Shown here one piece after another: positions 32,305 through 39,534 of a DNA stretch of 39,534 nt; positions within the stretch are counted from its first letter, which is position 1; every line of letters begins with the position of its first letter. The notes beneath the pieces are model-generated. The model made no database searches and had not been told where the DNA came from. It worked only from the letters and a program-made list of their open reading frames with translations. Position numbers and translations under genes: made by a program. Source of the DNA: Streptococcus parasanguinis (GTDB taxonomy: Bacteria > Bacillota > Bacilli > Lactobacillales > Streptococcaceae); NCBI GenBank assembly GCA_018377375.1, contig JAGZZN010000010.1, positions 1 through 39,534 of the forward strand, written 5' to 3'.

Positions 32305-33570
32305 TTATTGAAGTCGTTGAACACGTTTTAATTTACGTGTTGGGTCCCATTGGTAATCGATAAATTGAATACTTGGAAGAATGAATTGTTTTTGCTGAGC
32401 TAAGAGTTCGAATTGAGCAAAAATCGCTTGCTCAATAGACTCTGTCCGGTGACTCAAGGCAATGGTAATGGATCTATCTGCCAACTGAGTTACTTGATAG
32501 TCCTGAATATTTTCGACAAAGAGAATACACCGTCGAATAAAATCCGGATAGATCATCTGGCTACTGCCATCTTCTTTTTTGAAATAGAAGATATCATCTG
32601 ATCGTCCTTCGATCTTTGCGATTCGAGTAAAGACGGAACCACAAGGGCAAGGAGATTTTTCTTCTACCAAAATATCATTGAGGCGGTAGCGATAGATCGG
32701 TTGACTGGTTCGTTTGAAATCCGTAATAATCGGATAAAAGCGGCTATCATCTAGGTACTCTTTTTCGACATACAAAATATCTTCGTTAAGATGTAGATTG
32801 CCTTCTGAACAGGTACAAGCTAAAAATCCCTCTGTCGCTTGGTAGACCTGATCAACCGTGTCTAGTTGAAAGGCTTTGGCGATTGTCTCAGCATCTCGTT
32901 CCTCTAGGATTTCTGCGACAGAGACAACCTTGACGGATTGGATCGCAAGTTGCTGATTGCTGACATAGTTGGCTAACTCAATCAAGGTTGAAGCTGGTGC
33001 GACCACAATAGTTGGTTGATAGTCTTTGAGACGCTCTAAATGCTCCTTGCTATCCTTGAAAATATCAAAATATTCCAAGCGGATAAGGCCTGAGTTAATG
33101 GTTTGATAAAGTTCATTGTCCGCTCGTAAGAAAAAGGCAATGCGATGACCAAATAGTTTTCCTTTCGGAAGCATCTTGGCTAAGATCGCTGCAGCCCACA
33201 TACTTCTCTCTTTTTCTGTGGTGACAAAAACTCCTCGGTGGCCTGAAGTCCCAGAAGACAAGCCTACTGCTACTTCTCCATTCATCTCAGTAAAATCTCG
33301 CGTCTGTTCTCCGCGAATCGCCATCTCTAAAGCCTGATCTCGATCCACCCCTAGGGTATTGAGTTCATTGAAATGTGTCATCATAAACGATTTATCCATG
33401 GTTCCAAAGGATTCGGGAGAATGGGTTTGAAAATAGGGAGACTGAGAAGTGATAAAAGCATGGTAGCGCGCCAATTGCTTATATTGATATCGCTTCAAGG
33501 CCTCTTTTGAACGGAATCGGTGGCACCATCTGGTTTCAATAAAGGTTTTCAGAAAGACTGTTTTTTTCAT
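32305..33570 (-). CDS. AMP-dependent acyl ligase, PaaK/CoF-synthetase/LuxE-like
   Basis: The 421-residue protein has adenylation motifs: SSGTSGHRG (residues 105-113, phosphate loop), YQATEG (A5), YRYRLNDILVEE (A7) and GRSDDIFYF (A8). It looks like COG1541 proteins (phenylacetate-CoA ligase, coenzyme F390 synthetase) and LuxE acyl-protein synthetase. Two Cys-x-Cys pairs (252/254 and 308/310 in CPCGS) may bind zinc. No carrier domain is attached. It overlaps the MBL gene by 35 bases; AAAGGA lies before its ATG. It would activate a fatty or hydroxy acid as acyl-AMP for CoA, a carrier, or ring closure (as OleC does for a beta-lactone). The substrate is unknown. Confidence 0.82.
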   Translation of the reverse strand: MKKTVFLKTFIETRWCHRFRSKEALKRYQYKQLARYHAFITSQSPYFQTHSPESFGTMDKSFMMTHFNELNTLGVDRDQALEMAIRGEQTRDFTEMNGEVAVGLSSGTSGHRGVFVTTEKERSMWAAAILAKMLPKGKLFGHRIAFFLRADNELYQTINSGLIRLEYFDIFKDSKEHLERLKDYQPTIVVAPASTLIELANYVSNQQLAIQSVKVVSVAEILEERDAETIAKAFQLDTVDQVYQATEGFLACTCSEGNLHLNEDILYVEKEYLDDSRFYPIITDFKRTSQPIYRYRLNDILVEEKSPCPCGSVFTRIAKIEGRSDDIFYFKKEDGSSQMIYPDFIRRCILFVENIQDYQVTQLADRSITIALSHRTESIEQAIFAQFELLAQQKQFILPSIQFIDYQWDPTRKLKRVQRLQ

Positions 33571-34363
33571 TTAAAATCCTTTCAATCCGTTCTTGCGGGT
33601 CGTGGCTGACCACAACTTGAATGCCATCTTGCAAGAGTGTTTCCAGCAACTCAGCTCCTTTAAGATAAGCCTTCTTATTATCCTGAACCAAGGAGGGGAT
33701 GAGACGCATTTGCCCTGTGTAAGGCAAGAGGTCTACTCCCCAAGAAAGGTCTGCTCCGATGAAGAGTTTGAACTCATCCAGATAAAGACAACCTTGCCCT
33801 CTCGCATGTCCATCGATGGACGAAACAAGGATGCTCCCATCTCCAAAAAAATCCGCAGTCGGGCGATAGGGGAAAGCAGGATGCCTTTGATCTGCTTTAA
33901 GACAAGTCACCCGATCTTTGAAATCAGCTGGCAAAAACTCTTTAAAAATCAGATCTTTAAATTTAGGTTTTTGGTACACCTCATAGACTTCCTGGGTAAC
34001 AAAGAAATGAGCATTTGGAAAAAGGGCTGCTCCACCGAGATGATCCGGGTGCAAATGCGAAAGAATCACATAAGTAATTTCTGCCGGATCAATTCCACGC
34101 TCTTGCAATAAATAATCGATCTGGTCTTCTTTTTTCATCTGCATTGGGGTGGCTAGACGGTACCAGAAATACCGAGCTTTTTTCTTAATCTCGTAGTGAT
34201 AGCCGGTATCGTACAAAATATAGCCTTTTTCACGGTGATGAATCAAAAAGACACCTGCTGGAAATTGCATTTTTTCATTCGGAATCTCTTTAAATAAGAG
34301 ACCAGAATGACTACTACAATAGCCTGCTGGGAAATAATCAATGCGCTTGATCATGTTGGACAT
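33536..34363 (-). CDS. Metallo-beta-lactamase fold hydrolase, lactonase-like
   Basis: The zinc motif HLHPDH (residues 103-108) is in VILSHLHPDHLGGAALF. A further metal ligand is likely in SIDGHARGQGCLYL and the conserved aspartate in IGADLSWGVD. This is the arrangement of the N-acyl homoserine lactonase (AiiA-like) branch. It would open or close ester or lactone bonds. The start is taken at ATG 34363 (MSNMIKRIDYFPAGYC, 275 residues), with AAGGG ten bases upstream; a TTG at 34384 lies earlier. It overlaps the reductase gene by 26 bases. In the Ole analogy it could fill the role of the OleB hydrolase. Confidence 0.82.
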   Translation of the reverse strand: MSNMIKRIDYFPAGYCSSHSGLLFKEIPNEKMQFPAGVFLIHHREKGYILYDTGYHYEIKKKARYFWYRLATPMQMKKEDQIDYLLQERGIDPAEITYVILSHLHPDHLGGAALFPNAHFFVTQEVYEVYQKPKFKDLIFKEFLPADFKDRVTCLKADQRHPAFPYRPTADFFGDGSILVSSIDGHARGQGCLYLDEFKLFIGADLSWGVDLLPYTGQMRLIPSLVQDNKKAYLKGAELLETLLQDGIQVVVSHDPQERIERILNEKNSLSENLY

Positions 34364-35315
34364 AGTTGTCAATCCCTTCTTCAATGGTCATTTTTGGATA
34401 GTAGCCAAGTTCTGTTTGGGCCTTTTGAATATCGAGGGTTTGGCTATATCGAAGGAGATAATAGGTATAGCGAGTCAATGGAGGTTCAGCTTTCAGATGG
34501 AATAATCGATACACTCCTTCAAGGCTATAGGCCGCACCTGCTACAAGACCTGCCGGAATTTTCCGATAGCGAATCGGTTCTCCCAATCCCTTTAATGTTG
34601 TTTCGATCAAATACTTAAAGATCTTTGGTTCCCCATTTGTAATATTATAAACCTGCCCGTGTGCTTCTTTTGATTCCAAAGCCAAGCGAATGGCTAGGGC
34701 AACATTTTCCACACAGGTCATATCCATGAGCTGCTCTCCCCCTCGAATCAAAGGAATTCCAATTTTTCGACTGAGGCGTAAGACACGAGGCAAAATACTG
34801 GTATCCCCCACACCAAATAATCCTCTAGGACGTAAGATGATACTTGGCACATCTGGATAATCAGAAAAAAGTTTTTCAGATGCCAATTTGCTTCGGATGT
34901 AATTGTTGAGGTGATTTTCTTTTGGAGCATCACTTTCCTTGATGTTTAATTGATCTTTTCCAGCTGCGTAAATACTAGGAGAAGAAACATAAACCAAGCG
35001 TTTTACCGCATATTCACGGCACAAGTCAAGGACATTTTGAGTACCAACTACATTCGCCTGATAGAAGGCCTTCCAAGGTCCCCAGGCAGTGGATAAAGCT
35101 CCAGCGTGAACCACAGCATCAACAGACTGAAAGGCTTGTTTTAATTCCTCAATAGAGCTCAAATCCCCTTTCACAAATTGGACGCGCTCATTTTCCAGGG
35201 CCTTCCCAATTTTTTCATTTCGGCCAAAGGCTACAATGGAATAATCGTGAGCCAACAACTCATCGATCACGTATTTTCCAAGGAAGCCAGTCGCACCTGT
35301 TACAAGAATTTTCAT
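34338..35315 (-). CDS. NAD(P)-dependent reductase, 3-beta-HSD/OleD-like extended SDR
   Basis: The 325-residue extended short-chain dehydrogenase starts with the nucleotide motif GATGFLG (7-13). The catalytic set is the serine in VYVSSPSIY (111-116) with Tyr139-x3-Lys143 (YIRSK). RPRGLFGVGD and the C-terminal part match the 3-beta-hydroxysteroid dehydrogenase/OleD group and not sugar epimerases. Its start overlaps the stop of the glycosyltransferase (ATGA). It probably reduces a 3-keto group made by the KAS III enzyme. A sugar-nucleotide role is the alternative. It has no signal peptide. Confidence 0.82.
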   Translation of the reverse strand: MKILVTGATGFLGKYVIDELLAHDYSIVAFGRNEKIGKALENERVQFVKGDLSSIEELKQAFQSVDAVVHAGALSTAWGPWKAFYQANVVGTQNVLDLCREYAVKRLVYVSSPSIYAAGKDQLNIKESDAPKENHLNNYIRSKLASEKLFSDYPDVPSIILRPRGLFGVGDTSILPRVLRLSRKIGIPLIRGGEQLMDMTCVENVALAIRLALESKEAHGQVYNITNGEPKIFKYLIETTLKGLGEPIRYRKIPAGLVAGAAYSLEGVYRLFHLKAEPPLTRYTYYLLRYSQTLDIQKAQTELGYYPKMTIEEGIDNYVQHDQAH

Positions 35316-36589
35316 AGTTTCCCATCCGTTCCACGTCTTAATAATCGTTGAATCTCAAACTCCAAGGTATCCAACGGCTTGTAGGATTTTGAAAGTTTGT
35401 TTAGTCTTTCTAACTTTTCCCAAGATTCTTTTTCTAATAGGGCATTAAAACCTGCTTTAATCTCTTCGGTGCGATTACGATGTGCTTGAAAAGCAATTCC
35501 TGCTTCTACTCCTCGAATCGCATAGTCAAATTGGTCATAATCATGTGGCAAGATCAAGGCTGGTTTTTTAAATTCGATACACTGATAAAAGATTCCAGCT
35601 CCTCCATGGTGAATGACATAGTCCATCTGCGGAATATATTCTTTGTAAGGCAGATAAGAGACGAGCGTCACATTTGGTGCTACTTCTTCTTCAGAAAAGT
35701 CTTTTGCCCCATCACCTAAGGTGACGAAAAAGTGACATTCTGGATGCTCTTTGGCCAACTGCTGGGTTTGCTGGAGCAAATTCTCTTTTGCCCAAGGCAA
35801 CTGGGTTCCACAAGTCACGAGTACCTTCGTCTTGTCCTCGTAAGGACGGAGATCTAAAGGATAATCTTCTGCTTTTTCAAGAGAAGTCCCCAAAGGGCCA
35901 AGCCACGCATATTGATGAGGGAAGTGTGTCTTCAACTCTAGCTCCATCATACCAATTCCAAAGATGGCATAAGGAGAGTAAATAGACTCTACTCCATTTT
36001 GATTGTACAACTTGAAATTGTAACGTTTTAAGCGTTTGCGTAAGAGGAAAGCGCCACAGTATTTTCCAATGCGCGTGAGTTTACGGCATAGTGCTTGGAT
36101 CTTCTCTTCCTTCTTCGTGCGCGCGACTCCCATCCCTCCGAAGAAGCAAGGAGGACCATAAGGAGTTTCGATAGCAAATTGTGTCGCCATGGTGGTAATC
36201 CAAGGAATTTCCAATTCTTCTGCCACAAACCCTGCTGATAGAGTGATAAAGTCAGCAATCACAATATCTGGACGATTGACGCGCCACTCCTCTAACAATT
36301 GATCCGATACATGATTAATCAAATCAAGACTCCTAGACAATTGCCGATAAGCTGAAAAGAGATTGTGTTTTTTATCGTTATTAGCCACACGTTCAAATTC
36401 TTCTACTTTGTCCTCTAGAATCGGAACGACCGTGAAGCCGAGACTTTCTGCGACGGCTTTTTTCTGAGGACCCGTGAAAACTCGGATTTCCATAGTTGGA
36501 TCATCTAATAAGGGTTTAACGAGATTTAAAGTTGGGTACAGATGCCCACTCAAGGGAACAGCTACCACATCGATTTTAATTTTTTTCAT
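35312..36589 (-). CDS. GT1-family glycosyltransferase, macrolide/lipid type
   Basis: The 425-residue GT-B enzyme begins PLSGHLYPTLNLVKPLL, with the likely catalytic histidine in SGH. It ends with the donor-binding motif HHGGAG (327-332) and ...PALILPHDYDQFDYA. Such enzymes (MGT, RhlB-like) add a sugar from a UDP or dTDP donor to a lipid or polyketide hydroxyl group. It is the first gene of the cluster, with AGGA five bases before the ATG. The upstream leader has a TACGAATT box (36648-36641). Nothing shows which sugar is used. It is soluble or loosely membrane-bound. Confidence 0.85.
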   Translation of the reverse strand: MKKIKIDVVAVPLSGHLYPTLNLVKPLLDDPTMEIRVFTGPQKKAVAESLGFTVVPILEDKVEEFERVANNDKKHNLFSAYRQLSRSLDLINHVSDQLLEEWRVNRPDIVIADFITLSAGFVAEELEIPWITTMATQFAIETPYGPPCFFGGMGVARTKKEEKIQALCRKLTRIGKYCGAFLLRKRLKRYNFKLYNQNGVESIYSPYAIFGIGMMELELKTHFPHQYAWLGPLGTSLEKAEDYPLDLRPYEDKTKVLVTCGTQLPWAKENLLQQTQQLAKEHPECHFFVTLGDGAKDFSEEEVAPNVTLVSYLPYKEYIPQMDYVIHHGGAGIFYQCIEFKKPALILPHDYDQFDYAIRGVEAGIAFQAHRNRTEEIKAGFNALLEKESWEKLERLNKLSKSYKPLDTLEFEIQRLLRRGTDGKL

Positions 36590-36640
36590 TTTTTCCTGCC
36601 TTATATCTTTTTTTAGATCTAAAACTAGCTTCTATCTATT

Positions 36641-36648
36641 AATTCGTA
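36641..36648 (-). promoter_or_regulatory. ComX-type (cin-box-like) promoter of the cluster
   Basis: On the minus strand TACGAATT (36648-36641) matches TACGAATA at seven of eight positions and is preceded by a long T tract. It lies 52 bp before the first start codon. No clear SigA promoter is found in this AT-rich gap. The match is suggestive, not decisive. Confidence 0.4.
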
Positions 36649-36737
36649 AAAAAAATCAAAAATTGAAGAAAAAATAAAATTTTTTTAAATCTTTTATTTT
36701 TGACCGTACTATCACTATTTAGAAAGAATGATTTCAA

Positions 36738-36790
36738 CCTAAAAAAAGCTCCCAAATGCCAAAGAGAGTGAGCCTCTCACACATTTGAAG
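36738..36790 (-). terminator. Terminator of the GntR gene
   Basis: On the minus strand CTC-tt-CAAATG ... GAGAG/CTCTC ... CATTTG-g-GAG runs into CTTTTTTT (T tract at about 36746-36739). The regulator transcript therefore stops before the cluster. Confidence 0.8.
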
Positions 36791-36817
36791 AGTTTTCTAT
36801 TTTTACGATTTGCGAGC

Positions 36818-37516
36818 TTAGTTATTTTCTAAATAAAATTCGAAGCGCTCTCCGACATACTGACTTTTTACATACTCAAAAGCCGTCCCATCTTCAAAAT
36901 AGGAAACCTGTGTCAGACCTAAAATAGCCTGCCCTTTTGAAATCTGTAAGTACTCCGCAATCTTATCCTTGGCCAATCGCGCATAGATGGTCTGGTGCGA
37001 CTTCCCAATCTTATAGCCATGACGCTCCAATGTTTGGAAGAAATGGCTGGTAACCTCTTCACGATTGAAATTCTTAATAAATTTCTCTGGAATAGAGGCC
37101 ACTTCATAAACAACAGGGATCCCATCGGCATACCGGACCCGCTCCATCCGAATGATGGTTTCTGTCTTATCAATGCCCAATTTGTCCACTTCTTGGAGGC
37201 TAGGAATAGTTTTACGGTAAGAAATCACTTGGCTAGAAGGTTCCTTGCCTTGCGATTTCATAATTTCTGTAAAACTGGTTGTGCCTCGCATTTTTTCTTG
37301 GACGCGCGTGCTAGTGATAAATGTGCCACTTCCTACTCGTCTTTCAAGCACTCCTTCTTCAACCAGAAGGGTAATGGCCTGACGAAGCGTCATCCGACTC
37401 ACTTGAAATTTCTCAGCTAGATCGCGTTCGCTGGGAAGACGCTCCCCTATTTTCCATATTTTTTGATCAATCTCAGACTTAATCTGATCATGGATTTGAA
37501 TGTAAGCTGGAATCAT
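36818..37516 (-). CDS. GntR/HutC family transcriptional regulator
   Basis: The 232-residue regulator has an N-terminal winged helix (IPAYIQIHDQIKSEIDQKIWKIGERLPSERDLAEKFQVSRMTLRQAITLLVEEGVLERRVGSGTFI) and a C-terminal UTRA ligand domain (about 90-230). It lies divergent from guaA, as in pneumococcus. Its ligand is unknown; UTRA domains bind phosphosugars or other small molecules. The promoter is TTGAAG-17 bp-TACAAT (37573-37545). A terminator follows, so it is not co-transcribed with the lipid cluster, though it could regulate it. Confidence 0.9.
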   Translation of the reverse strand: MIPAYIQIHDQIKSEIDQKIWKIGERLPSERDLAEKFQVSRMTLRQAITLLVEEGVLERRVGSGTFITSTRVQEKMRGTTSFTEIMKSQGKEPSSQVISYRKTIPSLQEVDKLGIDKTETIIRMERVRYADGIPVVYEVASIPEKFIKNFNREEVTSHFFQTLERHGYKIGKSHQTIYARLAKDKIAEYLQISKGQAILGLTQVSYFEDGTAFEYVKSQYVGERFEFYLENN

Positions 37517-37544
37517 AACCTTGCTCTTTCTCTGTGTTATCTCT

Positions 37545-37573
37545 ATTGTAGCGTAAAATTCCTAATTCTTCAA
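37545..37573 (-). promoter_or_regulatory. Promoter of the GntR gene
   Basis: On the minus strand TTGAAG (37573-37568), 17 bp, TACAAT (37550-37545), 28 bp before the start codon. Its -35 lies seven bases from the guaA -35, back to back. Confidence 0.6.
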
Positions 37574-37580
37574 TCAGAGA

Positions 37581-37610
37581 TTGGTAAAGACAAGGCTTTT
37601 GTGTTAGAAT
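37581..37610 (+). promoter_or_regulatory. Promoter of guaA
   Basis: TTGGTA (37581-37586), 18 bp, TAGAAT (37605-37610), 34 bp before the ATG. No purine-type riboswitch fits in the short leader. Confidence 0.55.
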
Positions 37611-37644
37611 AGAGGAAAGTAAATTTCTTTAAGAAGGGGATAAG

Positions 37645-39210
37645 ATGACAAACCTATCAACTGATTTGCATGATGTTGAAAAAATCATCGTGCTTGACTA
37701 CGGTAGCCAATACAATCAGCTTATTTCACGTCGGATTCGTGAAATTGGTGTCTTCTCAGAGTTGAAGAGCCATAAGATTTCTGCTGCTGAAGTTCGTGCA
37801 ATCAATCCAGTTGGGATCGTTCTTTCAGGCGGACCAAACTCTGTATACGAGGAAGGTTCTTTTGATATCGATCCTGAAATTTTCGAACTCGGTATTCCAA
37901 TCCTTGGAATCTGTTACGGAATGCAATTGTTGACCCATAAATTGGGTGGGAAGGTCGTTCCTGCAGGTGATGCTGGTAACCGTGAATATGGTCAATCCGA
38001 ACTGACTTTGACAGAATCTTCTGCTCTTTTTGCCGGCACACCAGACAAACAATTGGTCTTGATGAGCCACGGGGATGCTGTTACAGAAATTCCGGCTGAC
38101 TTTATCCGCACTGGTACTTCTGCTGACTGTCCATTTGCATCCATTGAAAATCCAGACAAGAAAATCTACGGAATCCAATTCCACCCTGAGGTTCGTCATT
38201 CTGTTCACGGTTATGACATCTTGCGTAACTTTGCCTTGAACATCTGTGGGGCTAAAGGTGATTGGACCATGGACAACTTCATTGACATGCAGATCAAAAA
38301 AATCCGTGAAACCGTCGGAGACAAACGTGTCCTTCTTGGTCTTTCAGGTGGTGTTGACTCTTCCGTTGTTGGGGTTCTCCTTCAAAAAGCAATCGGCGAT
38401 CAATTGATTTGTATCTTTGTAGACCACGGTCTTCTTCGTAAAGGGGAAGCTGATCAAGTTATGGAGATGCTTGGTGGCAAGTTTGGTTTGAACATTGTTA
38501 AAGCAGACGCTGCTAAACGTTTCCTTGATAAATTGGCTGGTGTGTCTGATCCCGAACAAAAACGCAAGATCATTGGGAACGAATTTGTCTATGTCTTTGA
38601 CGATGAAGCAAGCAAACTAAAAGATGTGAAATTCCTTGCTCAAGGAACACTCTATACAGACGTGATCGAGTCAGGTACTGATACTGCTCAAACTATTAAA
38701 TCTCACCACAACGTTGGTGGACTTCCAGAAGACATGCAGTTTGAACTCATCGAACCCCTTAACACTCTTTACAAGGATGAGGTTCGTGCCCTTGGTACAG
38801 AGCTTGGTATGCCAGACCACATCGTATGGCGCCAACCATTCCCAGGTCCAGGTCTTGCCATCCGTGTTATGGGAGAAATCACTGAAGAAAAACTTGAAAC
38901 TGTTCGTGAATCAGACGCTATCCTTCGTGAAGAAATCGCCAAAGCTGGTCTTGACCGTGATATCTGGCAATACTTCACTGTTAACACTGGCGTTCGTTCA
39001 GTGGGTGTTATGGGAGACGGCCGTACTTACGACTACACCATCGCTATCCGCGCTATCACTTCGATCGACGGAATGACAGCTGACTTCGCTAAGATTCCTT
39101 GGGAAGTTCTCCAAAAAATCTCAGTCCGTATCGTAAACGAAGTTGACCACGTTAACCGTATCGTCTATGATATCACAAGTAAACCACCTGCAACTGTAGA
39201 GTGGGAATGA
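37645..39210 (+). CDS. guaA: GMP synthase (glutamine-hydrolysing)
   Basis: GuaA converts XMP to GMP using ATP and glutamine ammonia. The N-terminal class I amidotransferase domain has the cysteine in GICYGMQLL and the His-Glu pair in FHPEVRHS. The ATP-pyrophosphatase domain has the P-loop GLSGGVDSSV, followed by FVDHGLLRKGE. The C-terminal dimerisation/XMP domain ends in ITSKPPATVEWE, the family's usual end. Length is 521 residues, normal. The ATG at 37645 has AAGGGG upstream. It is the only plus-strand gene downstream of difSL, so it runs against the local trend. A terminator lies about 95 bp after its stop. Confidence 0.97.
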   Translation: MTNLSTDLHDVEKIIVLDYGSQYNQLISRRIREIGVFSELKSHKISAAEVRAINPVGIVLSGGPNSVYEEGSFDIDPEIFELGIPILGICYGMQLLTHKLGGKVVPAGDAGNREYGQSELTLTESSALFAGTPDKQLVLMSHGDAVTEIPADFIRTGTSADCPFASIENPDKKIYGIQFHPEVRHSVHGYDILRNFALNICGAKGDWTMDNFIDMQIKKIRETVGDKRVLLGLSGGVDSSVVGVLLQKAIGDQLICIFVDHGLLRKGEADQVMEMLGGKFGLNIVKADAAKRFLDKLAGVSDPEQKRKIIGNEFVYVFDDEASKLKDVKFLAQGTLYTDVIESGTDTAQTIKSHHNVGGLPEDMQFELIEPLNTLYKDEVRALGTELGMPDHIVWRQPFPGPGLAIRVMGEITEEKLETVRESDAILREEIAKAGLDRDIWQYFTVNTGVRSVGVMGDGRTYDYTIAIRAITSIDGMTADFAKIPWEVLQKISVRIVNEVDHVNRIVYDITSKPPATVEWE

Positions 39211-39534
39211 TTTATAAACATGATTTGAAGTGAAATGGTTGATTTAACAGCATTTTCAGTTATTATAAAAGGTTAAAAATAAATCAAGATTGATTGGTTC
39301 CCCACCAAAAATCCCACCAGAAATATTCTGATGGGATTTTTTTATATTAAATTTTATTCTTCTATTATTTGATGCTTTACGAGCTTTCTTAAGACTTGGT
39401 TTGACACGGTTTTATTTGAATAAGTTTCAATATCTGCTTAAAATCAATGTTTTCCCACATTTACAGAAAACAGAATTTCATCTAATTTGAATCAATTTCA
39501 GTTGAATGGTGTGAATTTTACCCTAAAAATACAC
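39211..39534. other. Gene-free stretch after guaA
   Basis: No coding region is seen. It holds the terminator at 39307-39343 and a possible promoter TTGATT-16 bp-TATTAT (39239-39266) that could drive a transcript of about 70 nt ending there. The remaining AT-rich sequence to the window end shows nothing I can name. Confidence 0.4.
39307..39343 (+). terminator. Terminator downstream of guaA
   Basis: AAATCCCA-cc-AGAA-ata-TTCT-ga-TGGGATTT followed by seven T. Confidence 0.85.

Noticed and set aside
33593..34111. Plus-strand frame of 172 codons inside the MBL gene
   Set aside because: It is antisense to the gene holding the HLHPDH zinc motif and shows no protein features.
1..39534. CRISPR arrays, tRNA, rRNA, insertion sequences, prophage
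   Set aside because: No regular repeat-spacer pattern, no tRNA-like cloverleaf or rRNA sequence, and no transposase or phage genes were seen. XerS is a housekeeping recombinase and not a phage integrase.

Overview
The window looks like a chromosome segment of a viridans-type Streptococcus (mitis/sanguinis/parasanguinis-like). Protein sequences closely resemble pneumococcal or oral-streptococcal versions of XerS, YlxM, Ffh, TopA, TrmFO, DprA, AcoABC/Lpd, LplA, GuaA and its GntR neighbour. XerS is the single-recombinase type specific to streptococci and lactococci, and a difSL-like site lies directly upstream of it. No rRNA, tRNA, CRISPR, prophage or insertion sequence was found. All calls come from reading the sequence and from memory of the families; no search was run.

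Layout. Positions 1-26061 are almost entirely plus-strand: the 3' part of a cardiolipin synthase gene, an AlkD-like repair protein, a structured small RNA (probably the asd-motif RNA), a DUF3137-lemA pair, asd and dapA (aspartate/lysine pathway), a stand-alone ATP-cone protein, an FHA-like ABC exporter operon with a zinc-ribbon membrane protein, rbgA-rnhB, dprA (with a competence-type promoter box), topA, trmFO, an esterase-esterase-ATP-grasp cassette, a four-gene pyruvate/acetoin dehydrogenase operon followed by lipoate ligase lplA, and one unknown gene. At about 26.1 kb the gene direction flips: xerS, acetyl-xylan esterase, a DUF915-type hydrolase, ffh and ylxM, a five-gene lipid/natural-product-like cluster and a GntR regulator are all on the minus strand. 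guaA runs plus, divergent from the regulator. The flip falls at xerS/difSL, as expected if the replication terminus lies here.

The most interesting part is the minus-strand block 36589-31348: GT1 glycosyltransferase, 3-beta-HSD/OleD-like reductase, lactonase-like metallo-beta-lactamase, PaaK/CoF-synthetase-like AMP ligase and a KAS III enzyme, translationally coupled and bounded by terminators on both sides. Its composition suggests activation, condensation, reduction and glycosylation of fatty acyl groups, comparable in logic to the Ole (olefin/beta-lactone) pathway, with a sugar added. A TACGAATT box resembling the ComX (SigX) promoter lies upstream. Product and regulation are inference.

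Other points: the dehydrogenase E2 lacks a lipoyl domain while E3 carries one, with lplA next door; three copies of one 20-bp palindrome lie within 7.2 kb around difSL; difSL is flanked by 14-bp direct repeats and overlaps the xerS promoter; and ylxM may be made from a nearly leaderless mRNA whose promoter is fused to the terminator of the lipid cluster.
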